Below are positions 18,827-27,631 of a stretch of 64,000 bases of DNA, in pieces. The notes under the pieces were generated by a model that worked only from the letters and a program-made list of their open reading frames with translations, made no database searches and had not been told where the DNA came from. The stretch spans positions 27,904 to 91,903 of the forward strand of contig JAKOMP010000014.1 in the NCBI GenBank assembly GCA_022241785.1. Reading direction: 5' to 3'. Made by a program: the position numbers and the translations under genes. This DNA comes from Cyanocohniella sp. LLY (GTDB lineage Bacteria > Cyanobacteriota > Cyanobacteriia > Cyanobacteriales > Nostocaceae). Position 1 is the first letter of the stretch. The number at the start of each line of letters is the position of its first letter.

Positions 18827-18877
18827 TTAAAAGCCCCTTTCCGCGTCGGAGAGGGGTTGGGGAGAGGTTCATCAAAC
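18827..18877. repeat. CCCCTTTCC...GGAGAGGGG repeat
   Basis: An inverted-repeat element of the CCCCTCTCC/GGAGAGGGG class found widely between genes in Nostocales. A related copy interrupts the S-layer-homology gene remnant near 46643. Confidence 0.55.
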
Positions 18878-19171
18878 TCACTTTTAATTAAATATCCCTG
18901 GCTATTTGTTATTAGTTTAATGAAGAGTTAAAGCAGGCTTTGGCTAAATAACTCTCGTTAAATCACAACTAAATAATCAGGGATTAAGAATATTTAATAT
19001 GTCTTATGTTGTAATAAGCCCGATCTACTGGAATGGCTAAACAAATTCAGTCTTTACTCTGTGGGAAGACGCTATACTTCATGTTTGTGTAGCTTCAGGA
19101 ATTGATTACTGAAGGCTTTTGGTGTTTGAAAGTCTTTTTTGAGGACTAAAGTCCTCACTACAAATCTTTAA

Positions 19172-20305
19172 TTAACTTTTTATGGAGGAAACATTTGGCA
19201 TTACAGAACGAATTGTATTGATAAAATTTTCGGCATAACGTTGTGTCGAGAAATCGAGAGCGCGTTGGCGTGCTGCAACTCCCGCACGTTGGGCAAATTC
19301 TTGCTCGTCCAGATAGCGGAGAATTGCGATCGCTAGTGCATCTGGATCGCCGTAAGGTGTAAGTAGCCCATTCATGCCGTCTGTAATAATCTCTGTGGGG
19401 CCGCCTGCATTACCAGCTATCACTGGTTTCCCTAATGCCATCGCTTCAATAATCACAATACCAAAGGGTTCTTTATCGGAAGCATGAACAAATACATCCA
19501 TTGCTTGCACCCACTCTGGAATATTACGCTGTAACCCAGCCATGATTACTTCTTCTTCCAACCCTAGCTTGGCTATTTTGTTGTTGACAAATTCCTCATA
19601 ATCTGGTTCTAAATCGTGTTTACCGCCAACGATTACACAATGGGCATCAGGATATTTTTGCAACACTTTGGGCATGGCATCTATAAGGACATGCATTCCT
19701 TTCCATCGTTGCAATCGTCCGACAATACCAATTAATGGCCCGTGCAGTGGTAAGCCCAATTTCTGCCGTGCTTCTATGGGAGAAGGCAGATTAGCAGGTT
19801 CAAATCTATCTAGGGCGACACCAGGATAAACCAAAGGTGTGGGCCTGTGGGGCCAGATTTCCGCCTGTGCTTGCTTACCATCTTGGGAAAGGGTAATAAC
19901 TGCACGGGCGGGGATTGCTGTTGCTAACCGGACTAACTTAGGCTTGTCATAAGGTACTTCTAGTTGGTACCACACAGCAGGTAACCCCGCAATTATGGCT
20001 GCTAAACCCCCATATATATGGGTAATCCACATCCAATTAACGATCGCATCGACATGTTCATTTTTAGCGATCGCAGCTATTTGGAAAACTGTCGCTATTA
20101 AACGGTGGACTTGGCGCAATCTACCACTTTCTAAGACACGGATCTTAATTCCCAAGGCCCTTACCTGTTCCACCATTGGGCCATCTTCCAAAAAGACAAC
20201 CAACCATTCCACGCCTGCATTACGTCCCTGATGCATCAAATCCCACAGCATCATTTCACCGCCGCCTCTTTGTTCGGCTAACGGCATGACAACTATAACT
20301 TTCAT
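19172..20305 (-). CDS. Glycosyltransferase family 4, last gene of the HEP cluster
   Basis: A 377-residue GT-B retaining glycosyltransferase. The N-terminus has an RGGGEMM donor-domain loop, and the C-terminal half has VGRLQRWKGMHVLIDAM and the EPFGIVIIEAMALGKPVIAG motif with the E-x7-E pair that holds the nucleotide sugar. It should add one sugar to the lipid-linked polysaccharide repeat on the cytoplasmic face. The ATG at 20305 has AAAGGTGG just upstream, better than the GTG nine bases earlier. It follows the ligase-like gene by about ten bases, so the two are co-transcribed. Confidence 0.88.
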   Translation of the reverse strand: MKVIVVMPLAEQRGGGEMMLWDLMHQGRNAGVEWLVVFLEDGPMVEQVRALGIKIRVLESGRLRQVHRLIATVFQIAAIAKNEHVDAIVNWMWITHIYGGLAAIIAGLPAVWYQLEVPYDKPKLVRLATAIPARAVITLSQDGKQAQAEIWPHRPTPLVYPGVALDRFEPANLPSPIEARQKLGLPLHGPLIGIVGRLQRWKGMHVLIDAMPKVLQKYPDAHCVIVGGKHDLEPDYEEFVNNKIAKLGLEEEVIMAGLQRNIPEWVQAMDVFVHASDKEPFGIVIIEAMALGKPVIAGNAGGPTEIITDGMNGLLTPYGDPDALAIAILRYLDEQEFAQRAGVAARQRALDFSTQRYAENFINTIRSVMPNVSSIKS

Positions 20306-20316
20306 AATTTCCACCT

Positions 20317-21768
20317 TTATTTAAATGTCGAAATGTCGTAATTTCTAGCTTGATGTTGATGATATTTATGTGCTGCCATAGCCATGGCTAAGAATCCCCA
20401 AAGAATCATGCCGGCTACACTCAGCATCCCGCTACCGATAACTAGCTGGGCGCAAGAACTAATGCCAATGGCGCGCGCCGTACTGACAAAACTATCAAAA
20501 CGCGCTTCACGATATTGGATGACACTGAAAAGAATCATGATTAATCCACCCAGATAAAAGATGGCGCCAAACCAACCCAGGGTGAAAAACATATCTAAAA
20601 TGCCACTGTCAATCACAAAAACTTCGATTTGTCCGGTTTTTTCGTTGACTTTCCAAATATTGCCTAAACCGTTACCTAGTCCATTAGAAAGGGCTAAAGT
20701 AAGGTTTCTGTCATAGCTGCCCGATCTATCTTTAAAGCTAGTATCTTTTTCTAAGTTAGAAAAACTTTCTAAACGGTCTGATACCACATCGGAAATCGGC
20801 TCGATGGTGACTAACGGCACTACACATATTGCCATGACAACAATTATGGCCAGCAAGCGCATTTGAATTTTGGCTTTAACTGAACCCATAATCATAATGA
20901 CCCCTAAAAGCCAGCCGATCCAGTTAGTTCGTGCTTGTGCCAACAAAAACGACACATAGCCTACCGCTGAGGCTGGAAAGATTAAGGGACCAGAACTAGT
21001 AAATAATAGTAATAAACCAGTCTGCATCACCGCACCAAACGGCCCAACAGAGTGCAGAGTACTCCATACCCGCATTCCAAAAGGTACAGGGTCGCCGGAA
21101 CTAGTAAATAGTTTGGACTCAATTAGCCAATATCTATCCCACTCTGGTGCTACCACAAATTGATATATACCATAGGTGCCGATAACCAATACTGTCCACA
21201 GGAATACCCGTTGAATATTTTGGCGATAGGTGGGATAGTCTCGCCAGTTCATAAATAAGTGGAACGCAAAGATAATAGGACTTAGCCAATCTAAAAGACC
21301 ACGGGCTACAGGGACAGGTGCGTGATAAATTAGACCCACTAAAAAGCCATAAAACACCCCGATAAAAGCCAAAATAAACGGTAAACCCCCTTGACGAGCC
21401 GACCGGGGACAATGCCGTAAAAATGTGGCTATAGTGACAAATACTACTAAATAAGGGGCGATGAGCATTTGCCTGGTGGGGTCCCAACCAATGCGATAGT
21501 CAACTAAACGGGTAACTAAAGGTGAAAGAAACCACATCCACCAAGTAAAGCCGATATACAAAATGGGATGGCGTAAGTATAAAAACACAGCTACCACCAA
21601 AGCTGTCACCGGATAAATTAACCGTAATTGACCAGCTGCACCGGCAAAATAACAAGTAATTGTCAGCAGCACAAACCCCACAATTGCTAACCAACCTTGT
21701 AGCGATCGCTCTCGCGGAGAAAAGTGTGCTTCTAAAAAACTATTAAAATGTATTTCTTGAGAAATCAC
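20317..21768 (-). CDS. O-antigen ligase/polymerase-like membrane protein
   Basis: A 483-residue protein with roughly ten to twelve hydrophobic segments and one large periplasmic-type loop (about residues 310-390) that carries SGSYDRNLTLALSNGLGNGLGNIW. This is the layout of the Wzy/WaaL (O-antigen ligase) superfamily. Members join or polymerise lipid-linked oligosaccharides on the outer face of the plasma membrane. Its place between two glycosyltransferases in the polysaccharide cluster suits a polymerase of the repeat unit. Polymerase and ligase cannot be told apart by sequence alone. Confidence 0.8.
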   Translation of the reverse strand: MISQEIHFNSFLEAHFSPRERSLQGWLAIVGFVLLTITCYFAGAAGQLRLIYPVTALVVAVFLYLRHPILYIGFTWWMWFLSPLVTRLVDYRIGWDPTRQMLIAPYLVVFVTIATFLRHCPRSARQGGLPFILAFIGVFYGFLVGLIYHAPVPVARGLLDWLSPIIFAFHLFMNWRDYPTYRQNIQRVFLWTVLVIGTYGIYQFVVAPEWDRYWLIESKLFTSSGDPVPFGMRVWSTLHSVGPFGAVMQTGLLLLFTSSGPLIFPASAVGYVSFLLAQARTNWIGWLLGVIMIMGSVKAKIQMRLLAIIVVMAICVVPLVTIEPISDVVSDRLESFSNLEKDTSFKDRSGSYDRNLTLALSNGLGNGLGNIWKVNEKTGQIEVFVIDSGILDMFFTLGWFGAIFYLGGLIMILFSVIQYREARFDSFVSTARAIGISSCAQLVIGSGMLSVAGMILWGFLAMAMAAHKYHQHQARNYDISTFK

Positions 21769-21814
21769 TGTGCATTTACCAATTTGAGATTTTGGATTGG
21801 GAATTACAGTTTGT

Positions 21815-21846
21815 AGTAGGGACTAAAGTCCCTAAAGTCCTGACTA
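21815..21846. repeat. GGACTAAAGTCC palindromic repeat
   Basis: AGGGACTAAAGTCCCT followed by AAAGTCCTGACTACG. A related palindrome, GAGGACTAAAGTCCTC, lies at 19141-19156 at the end of the cluster. Confidence 0.5.
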
Positions 21847-21859
21847 CGAGCAAATATTT

Positions 21860-22804
21860 TTATTCAGTTTGATTAACCGGATATGAGATTACGAATTGCC
21901 GATGTGCTTGCCAACGTCCCCGCCAAGAGGCTAGTAACTTTTGTCCGGCTAGTTGTCCTTGACTGGGTAAAAGTCTCAGCCATTGCACTAAACCCAAGCT
22001 ATCTTGTGTCCCTACTAATAAGGCCCAAAGCCAAAAGATGGCGCGACGCAGAGGTGGCAAATGTTCTAGTAAAACTAAAGTTTCGTTATGAACTAAATTA
22101 ATTAAGGCAATTTCATTAAAATTATTGCGCTGGTCTTCATCAAAACGTTGCGCCGGATAGTGATCTACTGCCACTTGCGGATCATAAATAATTTTCCAGC
22201 CAGCTCGCTTGATGGCTAAAGTAAATGCCATTTCAAAGTGTACCTGTGCGCCTGTACCTCGCATCCGTTCATCAAAGCGTAATTGCCCAATGGCCTGAGT
22301 ACGAAAACTCATGTTTACGCCTTTGAGGACATCGACTTCACGGGTTTCACCTACTCCCAGGTGATGATTACCAATTACGCGGCCAAACCATTGCAACTTA
22401 CCGACAACTGCTTGGGAATCGGCTTCTAGTTTGTCACCGTGATATATCCAATCACGTCCACCGACACCACCAATGCAACTATCTGCTACCAAGTGAGCGG
22501 TAATTCTCTCTAACCAATCAGGATGCGGTGCAGCATCGTCATCAGTAACGGAAAGAATATCTCCGGTGACTGCGGTAAGTCCGGCGTTGAGGGCGGCGAC
22601 AACTCCTGGCTGTGTAACAGTTACAGTGTACAATGGCAAGTTATGTTCTGGAAATTCTGCGAGAAATTGCCAAGTTTCTGCATCTGTGTCCCGCACCACC
22701 ACAATCACTTGGTGAACAGGTTTAGTTTGTGCTTGCAGTGCCAAAAGGCAGCGTGATAGATCTTGAGGACGGCGATAAGTCGGGATGAGAACTGTGTTCC
22801 TCAT
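21860..22804 (-). CDS. Glycosyltransferase family 2
   Basis: A 314-residue GT-A inverting transferase. It starts directly with the NTVLIPTYRRP nucleotide-binding strand, and the metal-binding DDD follows at about residue 88 (SVTDDDAAPHPDW). The later GVNMSFRTQA and FEMAFTLAIKRAG segments match the acceptor side. Its start lies 83 bases inside the upstream GT4 gene in another frame. That overlap is long but real, because the first residues of this frame are a core family motif. The tail has one hydrophobic stretch (LRRAIFWLWALLVG) that may touch the membrane. Confidence 0.88.
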   Translation of the reverse strand: MRNTVLIPTYRRPQDLSRCLLALQAQTKPVHQVIVVVRDTDAETWQFLAEFPEHNLPLYTVTVTQPGVVAALNAGLTAVTGDILSVTDDDAAPHPDWLERITAHLVADSCIGGVGGRDWIYHGDKLEADSQAVVGKLQWFGRVIGNHHLGVGETREVDVLKGVNMSFRTQAIGQLRFDERMRGTGAQVHFEMAFTLAIKRAGWKIIYDPQVAVDHYPAQRFDEDQRNNFNEIALINLVHNETLVLLEHLPPLRRAIFWLWALLVGTQDSLGLVQWLRLLPSQGQLAGQKLLASWRGRWQAHRQFVISYPVNQTE

Positions 22805-23918
22805 GATGAATTAACTCCTCAAATAAATCCATATAAGTTTGTGCCATAGTCGTCCAGCTATATTTTTCTGCAACTATGCGGGCTGCTTGTCCCATTTGTT
22901 GCAAACGAGTACGATCGCTTGTTAAAGACAACATTGCATTTGCTAAAGCCCCGGTGTCGTCTGAATTTGATAAAACAATCCCACATTCGGGAGTCACCAA
23001 TTCTGCACCGCCGGTAGCTGTGGCTGTAATTACAGGTAGTCCTGAAGAAAGGGCTTCTAGTAATACCAAGGTGCAAGCTTCGTAACGGGAAGGAAAGACA
23101 AATAAGTCTGCTGAACGCATAATTTCGGGAATATCCCGGCGATATCCCATAAAATGCACCCGTTCATTTAACCCTAGAGAAGCTGCTAACTGCGGAAAGG
23201 GGCTACCTTCTGGGTTCCCCACCACTGCTAAATGTAAATCAGGAACTTTCACCAAGGCGTGCAATACTGTATCTAAGTTTTTCCTGGGTGTGCGGATATC
23301 TCCGGCAAATAAGGCTAAATTTACATTTGTGGGTAGACCTAATTTTTGGCAATCGCCTACACCAGGAGCAAATTCTTGCAAGTCAACGCCATTGACAATT
23401 ACCCGAATCCGCGAACGTGGTACGCCAATGTTAACTAGTTCTTGGGCTACTTTCTCGGATACAGCTACAACAACTTTAGCCTTTTGAAAAGCTTGTTTTT
23501 CCCAACGGGCATTAAAAGCCGTATATAACCACTGATAAAACCCGTACAAATCGCGGCGAATGCGGGAAATATGCACAGGCGATCGCAGCCAAGAACTATG
23601 GACAAAATGTACAGCATTGACATCGGCCGCAACTTTAGTAATAGCGCCGTTGACTTTAATTAAATCGAAATTTGCGCGATGTTGATTTAACCAATGGGCG
23701 CTTTTTTGGGCAAAGATTAAATTGCGGATAAATTCAGTAGGATAACTTTCTACTTGAATCGGTATCCAGGTGACAGCATCTTTTAATTCTGGTGCTATTT
23801 CACTAGCCACTAATGTGAGTTGATGACCACGACGAATGGCTTCTTGGGCGACTTCGTAATTAACTCTTCCTTGACCATCACCTTTTTTTAATGTGTGAGT
23901 AACAATGCAAAGTTTCAC
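22722..23918 (-). CDS. Glycosyltransferase family 4
   Basis: A 398-residue GT-B transferase. The N-terminal THTLKKGDGQGRVNYEVA loop, the LFAGDIRTPRKNLDTVLHAL strand and the FVFPSRYEACTLVLLEALSSGLP nucleotide-binding motif mark the retaining GT4 family. The last 27 residues (HHEEHSSHPDLSPSSRSI and on) overlap the next GT2 gene in another frame and look like a non-conserved tail, perhaps gained by loss of an earlier stop codon. It is part of the minus-strand polysaccharide cluster. Confidence 0.88.
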   Translation of the reverse strand: MKLCIVTHTLKKGDGQGRVNYEVAQEAIRRGHQLTLVASEIAPELKDAVTWIPIQVESYPTEFIRNLIFAQKSAHWLNQHRANFDLIKVNGAITKVAADVNAVHFVHSSWLRSPVHISRIRRDLYGFYQWLYTAFNARWEKQAFQKAKVVVAVSEKVAQELVNIGVPRSRIRVIVNGVDLQEFAPGVGDCQKLGLPTNVNLALFAGDIRTPRKNLDTVLHALVKVPDLHLAVVGNPEGSPFPQLAASLGLNERVHFMGYRRDIPEIMRSADLFVFPSRYEACTLVLLEALSSGLPVITATATGGAELVTPECGIVLSNSDDTGALANAMLSLTSDRTRLQQMGQAARIVAEKYSWTTMAQTYMDLFEELIHHEEHSSHPDLSPSSRSITLPFGTASTN

Positions 23919-23970
23919 GTATCACCTCCTTCTATAATTCGTAATTCATAATTCGTAATTATGTTTAACA

Positions 23971-24060
23971 GGACTTACGTAACCAACCACGTATTTTCGT
24001 CATTGCGACCGTAGGAAAGCAATCTCAAAGCCTTGGTTTTCGTAGCGAGTGCGTAAGTCA
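23971..24060. mobile_element. 90-bp MITE-like element, copy 1
   Basis: Begins GGACTTACGTAACCAACC and ends GCGTAAGTCA, so its ends are inverted repeats. The same 90-base sequence, in opposite orientation and with a few substitutions, lies at 44805-44894. It has no coding capacity. It sits between two glycosyltransferase genes of the HEP cluster. Confidence 0.8.
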
Positions 24061-24072
24061 TATTTAACTAAT

Positions 24073-25065
24073 TTATTTGGCTATCCCAAGTAAGGAATTA
24101 GCTAATATTTGTGGAGTAAAGCTAAGAGTTAAAGCTACTAATGTTCGCATATTAGCTTTTTGTTGCCTGAGAGATTTCCACAAATAAGAACGGGCTTCAA
24201 TAGTTTCTTTATTTCGTAGTAAACCTATACCTAAAGTTGTTTGAGACTCTAACCATTTTTTAGAAAAATATGTTTGAAATTCCTGTAATCGTGAATCTTG
24301 CATCATGATTTGGTAACAAAATATTTCACTTTTCGCTTTGCGAATTTTTGCCTGGACATTACGACTGCCACTGAGCATAGTGTCAGTTTGCTCATGGGCG
24401 CGATATCGTGTCAGTCTGTCTGCACAATAGTAAGCACCAAGTCCAGATATACAGCAAAGATAAGTTAAATATAAATCCCACATACCGCCAATTTCTGAAG
24501 GAATGCTATCCCAATCAATTACATGATTACGAATTAAACAAGCTGCGGCGGTGGCGATACTTTTATCGATTAATCCAATTTTCAAGAAATTTTTATGGAT
24601 TCCTGGTGCTAGTTTATGGCGCTTATAACCCCGTGTATTCGCTTCAGTCCCAGCAACTTTAATCTTGCCTTGGGCATCAATAATATATTGGTCACAAAAA
24701 GCTAAAATTAAATCAGAATTAGCTTCTAATGGTGGGACAAGTTTGGCTAAAAAATCCTCATTCCACATATCATCATCGTGGAGGCTAGCCACATACTTAC
24801 CCTTTGCCATTTTAAAGGCATTCATTTGATTGGCAATCATACCAATGTTTTGCGGGTGTCGCCAAAATTTGATGCGTGGATCTTGAAAAGATTCTACAAG
24901 GGCTTGGGGATTTTCTGGACTACAGTTATCAGAAACAATGATTTCGATATTTTGATAAGTTTGTTTCACAGCACTAGCGATCGCCTGCTGTAAATACTCT
25001 GGTCGATTATATGTAGGAATAATAACGCTGACTAGTGGTTGTGGTGATTTAATAGTTAATGACAT
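24073..25065 (-). CDS. Glycosyltransferase family 2
   Basis: A GT-A transferase of about 330 residues. PLVSVIIPTYNRPEYLQQAI is the nucleotide-binding start, followed by IIVSDNCSPEN and the metal-binding LHDDDMW. The frame is open 17 codons further up, but MSLTIKSPQP at 25065 is the natural start for the domain. The C-terminal part is helical and ends in two short hydrophobic stretches. It follows the next GT4 gene by about 55 bases. The sugar and acceptor are unknown. Confidence 0.88.
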   Translation of the reverse strand: MSLTIKSPQPLVSVIIPTYNRPEYLQQAIASAVKQTYQNIEIIVSDNCSPENPQALVESFQDPRIKFWRHPQNIGMIANQMNAFKMAKGKYVASLHDDDMWNEDFLAKLVPPLEANSDLILAFCDQYIIDAQGKIKVAGTEANTRGYKRHKLAPGIHKNFLKIGLIDKSIATAAACLIRNHVIDWDSIPSEIGGMWDLYLTYLCCISGLGAYYCADRLTRYRAHEQTDTMLSGSRNVQAKIRKAKSEIFCYQIMMQDSRLQEFQTYFSKKWLESQTTLGIGLLRNKETIEARSYLWKSLRQQKANMRTLVALTLSFTPQILANSLLGIAK

Positions 25066-25119
25066 AAGACAATGTTTGATTTTAGATTGAGAATTTACCC
25101 TACTCCCCACTCCCATTTC

Positions 25120-26283
25120 TTAAATTGGAAACAAATTTAAAGCAACGGGATCAGGATTTCTCGCCTCAAACTCAGCGATAGTTTTGGCATAAATTTCTGC
25201 CAATCGTTGCACGTGGATATCCATCGTAAATTCTTGCTGATACCAGGCTTGACCGATTTCACCCATGAGTCGGCTTTTATCATAATTACTTGCTAGTTCG
25301 TTAATGGCAGCAGCTAACCGTTGGATATTATTAGGTGGAACTAAAATACCTGTTTCACCATCTCGCACGTGTTCGGGAATACCACCGACTGCGCTGGCTA
25401 TAATCGGTCGATAGCGACCATAAGCTTCGAGAGTTACCAAACCAGCAGGTTCTGGCCACAAGCTAGGAAAGACTACAGCCAAACATTGTTGATAAAGTGC
25501 TTCTAGTTTTTCGCCATTACACCATCCATGCCATGTGACGCGATCGCTTAACCCCAGATCACGCACTAATTTTTCCATGCTGGGTTTACTCCACCCATCG
25601 CCAGCAATATCAAGATGAATCCGGCTGTCGGTTTTTACCATCGCTTTAATCAGCCATTCCACACCTTTATCGGGAACTATCCGACCAGCAAATAAAATGC
25701 GCTGATATTGATGAATGTCTAAACTTAAAGGTTCAGGAGTACTTTTAGGTGGTTGCACACCAAAGCGCAGAGTTACAACTCTTTCAGGTGTTAAACCACT
25801 ACTAATGATTTGCTGACGCACATAATCACTATTAGCAATTACTGGAATCTTCAGCTTTTTCAAAATTTCTAGAGGTTGGGAAGCCTGTCGCCAATTCTGC
25901 ATAATTCTTTGGGGTCGGCGGCTACCACAACCATCTACTAAATGTCCCAAAGTACAACCTAGAGGATTCATCACGCGATCGCAAACCTTTCCGCGATTCG
26001 CTAAATATTTAGTACCACTAGGACAGTAATTACAATGATTGTGCAAAGTCAAAATTGCTGGGCATTCTTCCCGCAGATGAACCAGCATATCTGGGTCATG
26101 AATATGCAGCAATTGAGCCTGTTGTTGGTCTATATTTTTTAGACAAGAGATAGTGCGATCGCTTACTCCAGGAATTTGAGAATTTACTAAAGATGCTAAA
26201 TAAGTTTCAATCCCACCACCACCCTTAATATCAGCACGGGAGCAGTGATAAATCATTTTTGTATCAACCAATGTATAGCTCAT
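25120..26283 (-). CDS. Glycosyltransferase family 4
   Basis: A 387-residue GT-B transferase with the GGGGIETYLASL N-terminal loop, RILFAGRIVPDKGVEWLIKA, and AVVFPSLWPEPAGLVTLEAYG with the paired glutamates. A cysteine-rich stretch at about residues 82-115 (CNYCPSGTKY...C...GCTLG...GCGS) could bind a metal; it occurs in some GT4 proteins of envelope clusters. The frame has an alternative start at MIYHCSRAD, nine codons in. It belongs to the same minus-strand run as hepA. Confidence 0.87.
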   Translation of the reverse strand: MSYTLVDTKMIYHCSRADIKGGGGIETYLASLVNSQIPGVSDRTISCLKNIDQQQAQLLHIHDPDMLVHLREECPAILTLHNHCNYCPSGTKYLANRGKVCDRVMNPLGCTLGHLVDGCGSRRPQRIMQNWRQASQPLEILKKLKIPVIANSDYVRQQIISSGLTPERVVTLRFGVQPPKSTPEPLSLDIHQYQRILFAGRIVPDKGVEWLIKAMVKTDSRIHLDIAGDGWSKPSMEKLVRDLGLSDRVTWHGWCNGEKLEALYQQCLAVVFPSLWPEPAGLVTLEAYGRYRPIIASAVGGIPEHVRDGETGILVPPNNIQRLAAAINELASNYDKSRLMGEIGQAWYQQEFTMDIHVQRLAEIYAKTIAEFEARNPDPVALNLFPI

Positions 26284-26418
26284 AAAGATTCTACTTATTT
26301 GTAGATAAAATCCTAATTTTTAGAAGATAAACTTGAAAATATAGTCATGCTTGTGTGAATACCTTACTAATTGATTTACACCACTTTTTATATCAATTGA
26401 GTACCTTATCCCTAGCCC

Positions 26419-27255
26419 CTAGCTAGCATTCATCCAAAACTTGTGCCTTACATCACTAACGTAATGCCGTAAAGCAATTTCTTTCCTAGCAAACTTATCT
26501 GGATAAATAAATTGGTCTGCAACATTGAGAACGTATTTTTGTGGGCATAATGGTATACCTTGATTATGGTGAATTGTCAGATGGACAATTGTTTGTTCCG
26601 TGAAATAGTTAGGTACTCCCGTGATATTTGCCAAACGTCTGATAGCAAAATCCCAATTTAGTTCATCCTTAAATAAAATAAATCCCGCATTTACAGGATT
26701 GACTTTTTCAGTATCCTCATAAATTATTCGCTCATCTAGTGAATTGGAACAATCGGGTAAATAATGACAGTATTTACTATCTAACTTCGCTAAACTAACT
26801 AAATCAATTCCCCCTGGGAAGAATAAAATATCTGAATCTGTATAAATAGTTGCACCATTAACAGGAATTGACATCAAAGCTGATAACTTTCGACCCATAG
26901 GATGGATTTGGGCATAGTCAGTTACACATTGTGGTAAATCTGTTCTAATAAATTTATTGATATGTACAACCTGAATGCAGGGATGAAGGCTGCAAAGTAA
27001 CTCACAACTTAAATCAGTGTAGCTACCATCAGAAATAACAGTGAATGTATTGGGAATGCCAACATGGCGGATAAATGAGCGAATACTTGCTACTTGTTCA
27101 GCTAAATCCCGCTCACAAGATAAAGCATAGACATTTAGAGGGACTTGATGAGTTGACTTGATAGCAATTTTTGCTGTTTTAGTCAGCTTTGATTTATATA
27201 AAGAGCGGTTGAATTTACCGTGAAATTTAGCCGAATGATAGCCAATATTTACCAT
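26419..27255 (-). CDS. GT-A type glycosyltransferase (GT8-like)
   Basis: A 278-residue protein with a GT-A-like layout: a strand-helix start (NVYALSCERDLAEQVASIRSF), a metal-binding DxD in ATIYTDSDILFF, then NPVNAGFILF and a histidine-rich C-terminal part. This resembles the retaining GT8-like nucleotide-diphospho-sugar transferases. It lies directly after hepA in transcription order, separated by about 375 bases of repeat-rich DNA, so it may have its own promoter. Family assignment is less sure than for its GT2 and GT4 neighbours. Confidence 0.65.
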   Translation of the reverse strand: MVNIGYHSAKFHGKFNRSLYKSKLTKTAKIAIKSTHQVPLNVYALSCERDLAEQVASIRSFIRHVGIPNTFTVISDGSYTDLSCELLCSLHPCIQVVHINKFIRTDLPQCVTDYAQIHPMGRKLSALMSIPVNGATIYTDSDILFFPGGIDLVSLAKLDSKYCHYLPDCSNSLDERIIYEDTEKVNPVNAGFILFKDELNWDFAIRRLANITGVPNYFTEQTIVHLTIHHNQGIPLCPQKYVLNVADQFIYPDKFARKEIALRHYVSDVRHKFWMNAS

Positions 27256-27631
27256 TTCTTCACCTCAGTTAAAAACCAATTCCTTAGTCTCAATTTAGTT
27301 TGCAAACTAGAAGACTAAAATCCGGAAGAATTTGGGGACTGGGGAGATGAGGGAACTCGGCGACGAGAAGACTGGAAATACAAAGTTTTTCCCCCACTCC
27401 CTTCCTACCTAACTTTTCACGGTATCTGGTGGAAAACCTCTCTCTAAATCTCTCTCCTGCGAGGAGGAGCCACTGCGTTGCGCGGGTTCCCAAGGCACTC
27501 CGTTGGGCGGGTTTCCCGACTTGAAGGAAGTGCCGCCGCGTTGTAAAAAGTGGCGTTAGAGACTTTGAATTGAAAAGTCAGCCTTCCTAATCCCTACTCA
27601 CCACTCCCTACTCCCTACTCCCTTCTTAAGA
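27256..27631. other. Repeat-rich gap after hepA
   Basis: No gene. It holds a composite Nostoc-type repeat (about 27430-27560, with GCCACTGCGTTGCGCGGG and GGCGGGTTTCCCGACTTG words) and CCCTACTCC short tandem repeats at about 27590-27622. Confidence 0.6.

Larger units (their letters stand above)
17761..19171. other. Long gene-poor interval
   Basis: About 1.4 kb without a convincing protein gene between the carotenoid protein and the end of the polysaccharide cluster. It holds a terminator (17849-17876), a perfect 10-base hairpin (18351-18380), a possible small RNA with its own terminator (to 18743), a repeat around 18827-18877 and a GAGGACT palindrome at 19141-19156. Confidence 0.7.

Noticed and set aside
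21134-21487. Minus-strand frame inside the ligase-like gene, and many other antisense or out-of-frame frames
   Set aside because: Each lies wholly within a gene with clear family motifs in another frame and has no motif of its own.
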